A program made the translations under genes and the position numbers. This document shows, in pieces, positions 13,601-25,600 of a stretch of DNA of 64,000 nucleotides. Positions within the stretch are counted from its first letter, which is position 1; each line of letters opens with the position of its first letter. Under the pieces are notes generated by a model. That model was not told where the DNA came from. It ran no database searches and worked only from the letters and a program-made list of their open reading frames with translations. The stretch spans positions 37,026,389-37,090,388 of the forward strand of contig JAHLJT010004567.1 in the NCBI GenBank assembly GCA_031308135.1, written 5' to 3'. This DNA is from Acheta domesticus. Taxonomy: Eukaryota; Arthropoda; Insecta; Orthoptera; Gryllidae.

Positions 13601-16600
13601 TGCCTCCTCGTATTGGAAACGTCTATTTTAATTGTGAAACTTCTAGAACATTTTCAAAATTTTATATAAAAAAAAAGAACTTCAAATGATTTCTTTAGAG
13701 TTTTGGCTAGAATAGGGGAAAGTCAGGATATAAAAATGGAACTGGTCTAATTTTCAGTAAAACCTCCAAAATTGTGTAAATTGAAGAAATAAAAATTAAA
13801 ATGCAAAATGCCATATTGAGGGGAGTCCAATATTAAACCATGCCTTGGTAAAGACTAATGTTTGGTCTGGTCGAATGGAGGATCATGTTGGTCTACTCTT
13901 AAAATTCCGTACATGAATACAGCTATCTTAGTCTTAGCCTAATCCCATGTTTGTCTGGACTAAGGAGAACTTGGAACGTGGTCTCATGCCATTACTAATT
14001 TTTGTGTTGAATTTTCATCTCAGGTATCAGACTGCAGTAAAACACAGTGCTGGTGCAGGTGCTGCAAGAGTTGAATCAATCAAATCTGAGTTGGAAGATG
14101 CAGAAACAAAATTTGAACAGTGTCGTGTAAGTCCTAACTGATATGTAGTTCTTTGAACATTTATAGGCTAGAAAATGAAAAATTGGATTTTTCCAAACAA
14201 TTAAAAAATATTTTTGACTTTAAAATTGCGTAACTAAATTTAAGATTTGTTGTTATTTTCAGTAATATGTGTATATTAAATTCTTTGTGTAACAATTTTC
14301 ATATACTTCAGGATTTTCTTCATGTACAGTAACATTTTATTTGTATTTTGTGTTACAGTCTTATGTGTTGATTCTAATTATAAATAATGAGAATTCATAT
14401 TTTCTTGTTTAAAATATTTGTGTATTTCTTCTTGTGTTTTTACTTACTATCAAGGTTTGCACAATTTTCCCCAAACCCCAAAAAAACCCGCTCCATTTTT
14501 TTTAATAAAACCCATGAAAAAAACACGTGAAAAATATGAAATATTTTATATAAATATAAATATTCTAAGCTAATTTCCAAAATATTATTATATAAGAATT
14601 TAATTTTTTATAAATGTATATTATTAAACATATTTCAAACATAAATTGTAAGCTTTTTGATCTACAAATGGTCTTTTAATTAACATTATAAAAATATACT
14701 TTAAATGAAAATTACAATTTTAACATATTTGTCTAAGTTTTTCTTAGGTGTTTAAGACAAAATTAGCCAATTTCCCTGCCTTTTCTTCACCCAAATTGTT
14801 CCACAATTTAGACCTAACCAAACCGTAAGTTGAAAAGATACGTTTGATTGCTGCAGGACTTGCTGGGCAATTTTTTTCCCCTCCCCATCTTTGATAAGTA
14901 TCAAAGATGGGGAGGGGAAAAAAAAATCTGAAATCTGTTTTTTAACAGAATCTTTGATTCCTTTGAATCTTTGATTTAACAGAATCTGTTTTTTAACAGA
15001 CAATGATTGGTAATAATCTATGTCTTTAAAAACACTAGCTTAATTTTGCTCTGAACAAGCATAGGGATGTATACTTTCATTTGTGAAATTGATAATAGCT
15101 ATTTATATTGATTTTTTGGTTGGCGTATTTTGTGTTGCCGACCTTGGAAAATTCCATTTTAACCAAAATACTGTCCTCGTCTATGTCACTACAAAAGATA
15201 TGACGTGAAAACATAAAAAGGTTGTGTTCTAACCAATTTATTTTTTGGTATTTGTTTAACCCACCAGAATGTTGTGAAAAATTTTGAATGGACTATGAAT
15301 ATTACCTATCATTGTCCAGTTTCTACATTTATATGCATATACATTGAACATGCAGATAAATATGCATTATACATTGAAGTAATTTAAATATTTTATTAAT
15401 ATAACAAGTAGGGAAGATGAAAGTACATTAGACATAAATAAATCTTCTGTTTGTTAGTAATTAGTAATATATGTTAGTTTTAGTTTTATATAAATTAATA
15501 TAAATAAATCTTTAAATCAATAAAACTTAATTTTAAAGCGATTTCAATTAAACCTCAAAAAACAATAAATCCAAATAAACCAAGTGAAATGGGTTAAAAA
15601 AACAGTTTTTTTCCAACCCTGCTTACTATGAGGTGTTTCGTGGTTTTGTAATATGAGTGGTATTGAAAGATGCTTTCTAAGGTTTTATTATTCTAATGGT
15701 TAGCCAGTTTTGATGGCTAACAATCATTTTCAGTGGTCAGTTTCTGGCTTTTTAATGATAATCAGAAGATGAAGACTGAAGATGGCATCACTGATACTTC
15801 TTGTTCTTTCCTTATCTCATGTGATTTGTAATGTAATTTGTGTATTAATTTGTAGAGTAATTATTCTCATTCCTTCATATGAACGATTAATTAATTTTTA
15901 ATATCTGGATGTTGTGCAGTCATTGCCTTTGCTTGGGAATTGTAGCTATTTCATTCAACTTTAGTTGACCAGAGACAGGCATGCCAACTTCCTAGAATGA
16001 AACAAAGCCAGAGAGTAAGGCCAAGAAAATGTACAGAAAATTACTGGTTTGATGTTCGTGCAGTCAGCACACACCCCCTTACAAATACATGCACCCTTCC
16101 TCTCATGTTTGCTGCTCACACAGAAACACATCTTCTTTCACACTTATGCTGTTTGTCTCACATGGACGGCTGGACACCAATGGTGACTCTTGACTCTGGA
16201 CCTAGGGTGTTGGCAGTGTGTTAACCCCCACACTACTCTTTTTGCATACATATTTAGAGTAAAATTGAAATATATAAACAAAATTCTGATTTATTTTAAA
16301 TTACAATATTGGAAGAATGAGGGAAAGGTAGTCGCAAAATAACAACAATGAGGATGTTGTAGTTTCTATTGCAAAGATAGAAATAATACAATTTAAACTA
16401 ATTAAACATTTACTCAACATTTTTCCCATCATTTGGTTGTCATTTAAAAATTACATTTTGAAATATTATCAGATTAGGACATCATCACCCTGTATCAATT
16501 ACTCATTTCTTTCCTTCATATGAAAATGAAGAAACAATTATTTTAAAACTTTGGTACAATTTTTTCATTAATATCCGAATAACAATAATTTTGTGAGTAT

Positions 16601-19600
16601 GACAATCGCTAAAGGCTACAGTGCACTACGAAGAATATCTCAATCACGGATGCTTACTCACTAGCAGCAGGCCATTGAATCAAGATCCAACCCCTTCGCA
16701 GACTTCATCGTTGAGTGGGGGGACAATGCATGCTTGAGCTGCTGCCACCCAATGCATCGTGAAGGTGTTGCAAACCCTGACCAATGGCGTAAGCTGCACT
16801 CCCACACTGCCGGCATTGCATGCAACTTCCTTGAGCGTTGACACGTGACTTGCATACCCAAAGAAAACACCACTGCTGGATACACACACTAACTTTCCAC
16901 AAACTCTCAGATACTCGCACTAACTGACTAGAAATGCCCAATATGTACACCACATTAATAAACAAAATGTCCACAATAAGTATAATACATAACATACCCA
17001 ATCAATCCATGTACCCAACAATCCATGTGATTGTGCATTGCACAATCAATCCATGTGCACCACAAAAAATCAAATCTTAAAGAACATGGGACAGTTAGAA
17101 GCAGAGATGAATACTAAATGAAACAAATTTGGCAGAAAGGAACATAGTTCTCAAGGCTTTGAAGTTGGACAAAGCTGTATGTTTTTGACATGCATATCAA
17201 GTGATGTGCATAATGTGACACACTACATCATCTAGTGCAGTGCCTGTACAATAGTTTAATTCTGTTTCCTAATTTCAGGACCAATTGGCATCTGAAATGT
17301 TTCAACTTGTAAGTCGAGAGTCAGAACTTGCCCACACTATTGTTCAATATGCTAAATATCAACATGAATACCATAAAGCAGCTCTAGCAAGACTGGAATT
17401 AATAATTCCAAGACTGGAGAAAGATATTGGTAATACATTTTTACATGTACATGTTTACTTGCATATAAAACATATTTTTTTAATTAATTTTCTATATTTT
17501 TTAGATGAGTCTCCTCATAAGCCAGTTTATGGTGTTCCTCTTGAAGAACATCTGCTGGTAACAGACAGGAAAATTGCTCTTCCAATAGAATTATGTGTTT
17601 GGGCGTTGCATGAACTAGGGATGGAAGAAGAGGGATTATTTCGAGTTGCTGGTGGTAAGTTGAAAAATGAAAGTTAATTAATTGCTGATAAAGAAAAATC
17701 TGAATATAGTCTGGATAATAACAAACATTGAAGAAGACATTAAATGATGAACCACCAGTTATCCGAGTTTTTTTGTTGGCACAAATTACAAAAGTTTATG
17801 AAGATGTATAATTTTTTATCTATTAGAACATTAAAAATATTATAATAATATAATAGAGCGCACTAAGTTACTAACCAATTAAGTTAAGTGTTTAATTTCT
17901 CAATCATGCAAGATGAAGTTAGTATATTAATTATTTGATTCTCAATAATTTAATAGATCAAAAACTAACTTGTTTGTTTCATATGCAATGAATTTTTCTT
18001 TCGACAATTTTGTTATTCTAATATACCAAAATTTTTTTTTGTTGAGTTTTTCTTACAAATATTGTATTATTAATAACAATAACAATAATACCATGAATTT
18101 TTTTTCAATGCTTTCAGGTGCATCAAAACTTCGTAGAATGAAGTTGAGTATGGATGCTCGTTGTCTCACTCCTCAAGCAATTCTTGAATATCGTGACCCT
18201 CATGTAATAGCTGGAGCATTAAAATCATATTTACGGGAACTTCCTGAACCCCTCATGACATTTGCATTGTATGATGATTGGATGCAAGCAGCAAGGTATA
18301 TTTTCTGATATTGATTTAAAAGATAGTTAATGAATACCATTTTTATTTAAATTTTGCTCTCAGGTTTTTGTTCTTTGATAATGAGCTAATATCTATGTTC
18401 TTTGACAGTAAGCTAATTTCATCTAACCTTTCTCTTTTCAGTGCATCCCAGAGATTTTTGTCAGTTCTTCCACATTCTTCATGACCTTTTTCTCTCCTGG
18501 ATCCATAATGTTCCCAAATTGTACTCTTTGAATTGTACACTTTAATTTATTTTGTCTAAGGATTTTTAGATTCAGGGAGATTGTTCTAAGTAATGTACAA
18601 GTAATTTGTTGATTTTCTCAAAATAAGACTTTTATGAACCTGAAGCTGATTATTATTGATATTTTACAGAGTCCAAACTTCCAGTGAAGCTCGACTACAG
18701 GCTCTCTGGCAAGTTGTACAGAAATTGCCTCAAGCAAATTTCAACAATTTGAAATATTTAATACGTTTTCTTCATGTACTCTCTCAGAATCATGAAGTCA
18801 ATAAAATGACTCCTCAAAATATTGCAATTGTGATTGCACCCAACTTAATTTGGGGCAAAACAAGCGATTCCAGCACAATGGGGTTAGTTGTGATAGAGTG
18901 AGATTTTCAGAAGATCATAAACCAACACAACACTAATTTTTTTGTTATTCTAGGATGAATATGAATGCAGCAAATACTTACAGTTTAATAGTGGATAACC
19001 TAGTGAGCTATGCAGAGTGGTTTTTTCCTGGAGGTAAAATTATTTCCTTAATTCAGAAAATTTCTTTTATTTGTAGATAAAATTTTAATGTTATATAATT
19101 ACAGATGTAGACTTCAATGAGAATTATCGGGAAAACATGGCATTGGTAAATGGAATGTCTACCAGTGTTGGTCCCATCTTGTCTTCTGATAGTGTGGCAA
19201 GTTCTCCTCCTTCAGTTTCCTACAGTGGTCATACACGAAGTTCCAGTGGAGAAGGACAACTTATCAACATTGGGGATAGTACCATGAAAAGAACTCAGTC
19301 AAGTAGCAGTCTCTCAGATCATAGCAGGTAATTGGAAGTTAAGAAAGTTACTCATTTTGCTGTACAAGGAATTGTTGCATGGCATGCTCTGAAATTGAGG
19401 TAACGAGATAAATAAATTTCTCCATTTATCTGCTATTGTTTCATGTTCAGAAGTGGAGTAGTTTGTAATCATAATGGTTTGGTAAATTAAAAATTATATT
19501 GTATCATTATCATATTTTTGCAACAAAAATTGTGACTTTTGTTCTTATTTATTACAATGTGTAATAAATAACAATTGTATACTATTTAATAAAATAATTT

Positions 19601-22600
19601 AAATAAATAACAATGTGTACTATAATAACAAAATGTACAATTTAATACTACATTTTGAAGTTCATTTTAAACATGATTTGTTTAATGACTAATGGAAAAA
19701 ATGTATTGGTTCAAAAATAAAAAATAAATCTAAAAAAATCTGCCTTAAAAGTTCGTAAGTGAGTAATGAATGAATAAACTTGCATATTTTATTTAAATAT
19801 TCCTACTCTTGATTGCAGCCCGCCCCATGGAAGCCCTAAGCCAGCAACACGCCGTAAAAATAAGCCTGCTCCTGTCCCACCTGCTGTTACTACACCTACT
19901 AATAAAGAATTTCCTTTGGAAAATAGGCCACATGAAAAACCTGAGAAGCCACCTCGACCCACAGTTGCACCTGTTGTGACAACTTTACCTCGCCCAAGCA
20001 AGAAGCATGTGGAACATGAAAGCAAGACTTGCGTTGATTCCTCAAAAATGAGTGCTAGTCCAGCCATTGGTTTTGAGCATTTTAGTTCCAATAGTGTTAC
20101 TGCAAGGCGTAGTCTGGATTTGGATCAGAATCCATCGCCTGTTTCATCTCAAAAAGTGAATGTTACTCCAGTGGAAAAAGTGCCTGTTGATCTTCACATT
20201 CACAAGAGTACTGAAGAGCTCTCTCACAACAAAAATGATGTTCCTTTACCACCTTCTGCCACTACTAATATTGGAAATATTGCAGGGATGTCAGGAAGCC
20301 TTGGAAAATCCTCAGTTCCCTTAAATGATAACATGAATACAAAGAATAGTAATGCGAATATCTGTAAAGTCAGTCCTGTTACCGAAAACGTCCAACAGAG
20401 GCCTCAGGCTGCAAGCATTAGTGGATCAAGCACATTGGAAAGGAGACCTCAGCAAAGACCAGTAGCTGCTCCTCGTTCTATAGTCAACATTGGTTGCAGT
20501 TCTGTGAATGTTCCTAGCAAGGAGTCTTGTGATGTGAAGAGTGGAGAAGTTACTTCATCCTCAGGCCTTCAGAAAGCAGCAGGAGAGCCTTTGCCAAAAG
20601 AAATGGAGCCTATTGGTGGCAGTGCAGCAGGAGGTAACGATACCTTCAGTGGGGTGCAGTTGCGGAGAACATCGACATCGGATAGTGGTGAGCGGTTGAG
20701 CAAACCCATTGTTCCTGAAAGACCTGCCGCCTTGCTTCGTCCCCACACTTCATCCTTTCGTGTGTCCAGACTTTCATCAGACTCAGATAATGCTGCTCCA
20801 GATAAGTCCAGTTCAGAAGTAAGTATAACATCACAACCATAATCATTACTCGAATTGCTGACACTTTTAGTAGGCTGTGGCAGAAATTAGTTGGTGAAAG
20901 GTAAATAAACAATGCTTTACCTTGTGATAGAAGATTGATTGCTACTAAGCTTTTTGATCATTGTTCATGTGTTTAAATAAATTGTTGAGAATCATAAGAT
21001 TATGCTAATGTAAAAATGTTGCTTGTGAGGAAAATATAGTATTATAGGAGCATTTGTCACTTTTTTGTTTCTTTGTTTGCAGTTGCTTTCAATATGTGTG
21101 GGAATAGATGGTGTTCATGTGAAAATGGCAGTGTATTATCAAAGAAATGAATAAATTTTGGATGTTCTTATATTAAATAATTATACTATGCATCATACTT
21201 TTGGGAAGTAAATTACTATTTTACGTGATAATAAAGATATTGTAATAGTACTGTAAATATTACTAAAGTTTCTTCAATATTTTCTTGTTATTACTTTCAA
21301 AAGAACTCTATGAAAAGTTGGATACATGACTAAATAGAGCTAGATAATGTAAGGTAATGTTTAGTACTGATTCATGTTCTGTTCTTAAAAAAATGCTACA
21401 TTTTTTATGTGTTCCAGGTTAAATTATTTATTATATTTTTCATCCAAATATTTTCTACATTTCTTTGATGTGCTTCACACCATTTCTTGTGTGTATTCTT
21501 GTTTCAAGTCTTGTGAAAGTGTTCTGTTTATTCTGCTTTGTGCATTGATTTTCTTCTTCTTGAAATGTTCTCAATAGTGAAAAAAGTTACTGTCTACCAA
21601 CTTATACTGTAGCCTTGATGTGTGGAATATTCAGTTCATGAGTATATATTATTGCAGTAGAGACTAAAAATATTAGTGACTACTTAACAAGTTGGCTCTA
21701 CAAGCTTCATAGCCTATAAATAATAGTTATTAGGTTTGCTAAATGGACAGTAGTCAATTGAAGCTTCAGTCATTCCATTTAGTTTATTATGAAATATTCT
21801 CTGTAAATTAGAAACCTTCTATAAACCTAGATGTAAGCACAATAGTTTTATATTAGTGAGAAATATTGAAGTCCTAGCACAGGAGAGTTTATTTAAGAGT
21901 TAAAATGTTGGTCATCTCTTTTCACTGGTAAACAGGGTGAGTTTGTTGCATTTCAATGAACTGGGGGCTTTTTTTCTTTTTATAAACTTTGTAATGCATG
22001 GTCGTTTCATGACCTAAATTTTAATTACTAATTGCTTGAAATTGACAATTTCTTGGTTTAAGGCATGATATTTATTTTTCTATTCTACATTAATGCAAAA
22101 TCTAAGTTGCATTTTTGTGAGGATAATGTTGCAGTAACATTCAGTGTTTGTATTTTATTATGTACTATTTAAAGAATGAATGACCATTATATTATAAAAA
22201 TCTTCTGTAAATCATGTTTCCTCATGAGTACTTAATTTCTTATTTATAAATATTGTTCCACTTTGAGGGAATTAAATGTACTAGTCCACTATTAGTTTTG
22301 AAGGTACTGTTCTCAAATTATTGACTTTCAGATTGACAATGTTACAGGATTGATTGTTCTTTGATTATATGTACATCAGCTTTTTGAGAAAACATTGTGA
22401 AAGGAATGCAGACAGATATTGAACAGTTAACTACTTCATATGAATGAATGAGAAAAAACAGATTAAGATGAACAATTAATGTGGCATGCACAGCAATAAT
22501 TTGAGATCACCCTAGTGTCAGTGCTTAAAAGTAATGGGACAATGATTTCTGGTGTAAAAGTGACATAATTATTAAACGTGAAATGTTATTGCATTCTTTA

Positions 22601-25600
22601 GTAATAAGGCTGAGGAATTGATTTAATGTAACAAGAGATTCTTTACCTTTTATTTTAAGTGTGTCTTATCATTTGTAGTTTAAGAAAGAATGGTTCCTCT
22701 CTTTTTTTGTGTAGATGTGTTGTTTCTTTGTGGAGATAATACTGTGTATCTCATGTAGAAATGTACAGCATCATGAATATCATATTTTCTGTTTATGGCA
22801 TGTGAATCATTTACAACTGTTGTGTACAATATTCTGTTTTTTCAATACTGTGAAGGATTTTAAGTGTTGATAACATTGATATTCAGTTTTTGGAACTTTG
22901 AAAACTATTCATGATAGACAAATGAAGTGGATGTGTTTATTCTGTAATATTAACCATTCAATATCATATTTTAAGAGTAATTATTGTTGTGGATGCTTCA
23001 TCAGCTCCTCACTTCTGAATGTTTGAGGAGTATGTGAATATATAAATAGGTAAGCTTTCGCTTCAAATATACTTTAGATTTGCTTTCAGATTATCATTCA
23101 GGGTTGGAAAAAATGTTAGTAGAACTTAACTTTAAATAGTGCTGAAAAAAAAAAACATTAAAAACTGAAGCTGAAATTTTTACATATAATTTTTTAAAAT
23201 ATTTATGTAAAGGATACATTTTTCTAGCCCTGTTTGCCCGATTCAGGCAAAAGCTTTTGCTTAAAACTACTACATAATTGAAAAGTTATATTACCTTAAG
23301 ATTGCAACATAGCAAGTGCATGAACATTTCTTGTTCAGCTTGTGTCACACTTCAGATGATATAATGAATTTTTTTTATTTTGTGTAGAGTTAGTGTAGAC
23401 AATATAAATTGTCAGTAAAATTACAACAACAAAAAAAGAGACCATGTTACTAAATTAGTTTTGGCATGACAAGCTAATCACAAGTGTTTGAAGTGCATTT
23501 TTGAGCAATTGTTACACATCTCATTCTCAAATGGTGTTGCATTTCTTAGTATTCTTTTCTATTATATTAGTAATCTATGTTTCTTATTTAGCAGCAAGTT
23601 TTGTTTTGAAACATAATAGTTTTCATGGTTTTCTTTCATTGAATATTTTCATACATAAAGTGAAAAAATGCTCTGTAAATCTTAAGTTTGGTAGACAATT
23701 TTAGAGGTTTTATTGACATTTGTAAATATTATGCAAGCAATGTTTCACTCCCTTCTTGTTTTGTAAACAAAATTGAAGTTTCTGAAGAAAATTAGTAAAA
23801 TGAGTACCATTCTCTTTGTTTTAGAGAAACTATTTTTGGTATGTTTAGTATGGTTCACTGTGTATATTACACATGGTAGCATGGAATTTTCTGACTTGTG
23901 ATAGAATTAAATTGCTTACTCTTGACATGGGTGAGCATGTGTAAATGACTATTCATCCTTGCATGTGGAATGTCGTAAGAAAGTTGCTGGAAAATGCACC
24001 TGTGCAAAAAGGACAGCAAAGGGTTTATATCCAGAATTAGTTTCAACTTACGATACCATTGTATATTATTAAAGCATTATGCTTCTCATGCTCTTTTTAG
24101 AGTAAGAAAGCTTTTTGTAGAGATTTATCACATTTAAGTGTACTTTTTATACTTGAACATATCTCTATTAATGATTTCAAGCATGTTTTTAAAATGCTTC
24201 AAATGTGTGCCTGTTACCATTCCAAAATGGTGATTGCCATTAGATAGACTGGAATTGGCGTAATCTGACTGTAAAAGACTTAAAAAGTTTACTAGTGCCT
24301 TCCAAAAAACAGTAATAAGTAACATATTGATTTTATTGCGGCGTGATTTTGAAACGAATCAGATTTTTGTTCAGAAACTGTCGGATTTCTTGTATACTAA
24401 CAAAATTTTGAAAAAACACTCTCTTGATTTAAATTTTGCTTAATCTTAATTAGACAATAATATTTTGTACATGTTGTTTGTTTCTCTGAGAAGTGGTGCA
24501 TTAATACATTTATAGTTGTATTTTTGTTCTTAAAGCCAAACTTTAGAGCCTGTTATGTTTACTGTGTAGGGTTGATAAGAATAGATGCAGAAAAGACAGC
24601 ATTTTGAGAGTGCTGGCATGAACCTCTAATGTATGGGCATGGGTGTCAATGTGGATGTCCAGTTTTAAATGGTGCTACCCACACAAAATGTAGGTTTTAT
24701 ATCACTTGATTCAGAAAGTGTATATACTTGTACAGGGAGTTTGGTATTAGGAAAATTATGGGATATTCTTATATGTTTCATTGGTATACATATAATGAAA
24801 TAACATTCATTTAATTTCAAAGATCTGCAAGAAATAAAATTGGATGTATGAACACCCGTGACTTAAAATAATGCTGTGATTTAATCTTCTTCCATTTTTA
24901 ATTCCAACAAGATTGTTTACATTTGACAGTGTATGGCATTGAAGAAATAATAGAATTAAATTATATTGATTATTAACAGTAGCTTTATTTGTGATTTATA
25001 CGTTTTGTATTGTTTTTTAATGTTGATATTAAACTATTTGTCTGCCCTGTGGGACTCACTCATTTGTTTTAAATGTTTCCCTGTACTTGTATCACCCTGA
25101 TATAATCCTGTCCTTGTGCCTGCATCATTTGTTCTTGTAGAAATGTGTTAGTCATCTTTAGACATTGTCTTGTGACAGCTTGGGCTTCTTGGCAAGAATT
25201 TCTTTTCTGCTGCTTTTTTCATTGGTTTTATGCATGTTAAATGTGGTTGTGTGTACACTTGCATATAAGATGCACACATTCTTGATTTGGGTAAAGGAGT
25301 TTTAATATATGAAGCGACATTTAGTTTTGCAATTCATATGAAAACGAGTCATAATTAGTTGTGCACAGTTAATTTATGAGAATTACTAAATAATGTAAAA
25401 TTGTATGAAAATCCACAAAGCAACAAATGCTGCATTATGAGATTTTTTGTTTGTTTGTTTTGTTTTGCTCCAAATTGTTTTTTTAGTATTCTTAATAGTT
25501 TTGCATAAAGAATTGTGACAAAAACCAGAGATGTAGCTGAAAGATACTATATCAAATTTTTTGATGCCCATGTCTGAAGGACCTTCAGTAGCCTAGAATT

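Larger units (their letters stand above)
14451..15621 (-). mobile_element. hAT-2 element with transposase remnant
   Basis: Flanked by an exact 8-bp duplication CTTACTAT (14443-14450 and 15622-15629). Ends are CAAGGTTTGCACAATTTT and, reverse complemented, CAGGGTTGGAAAAAAACTG, a weak inverted pair. A hAT dimerisation-domain remnant is readable on the minus strand (14756-14868). The element is 1171 bp and lies in RhoGAP intron 5. It is recent enough to keep a perfect TSD but its coding part is broken. Confidence 0.83.

Noticed and set aside
16215..17080. Possible piggyBac element starting TTAACCCCCACAC
   Set aside because: No inverted partner with GGG-TTAA nearby and no transposase similarity.
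19789..20091. Antisense 100-codon frame over RhoGAP exons
   Set aside because: Shadow of exon 12 coding on the opposite strand; no similarity or splice support.
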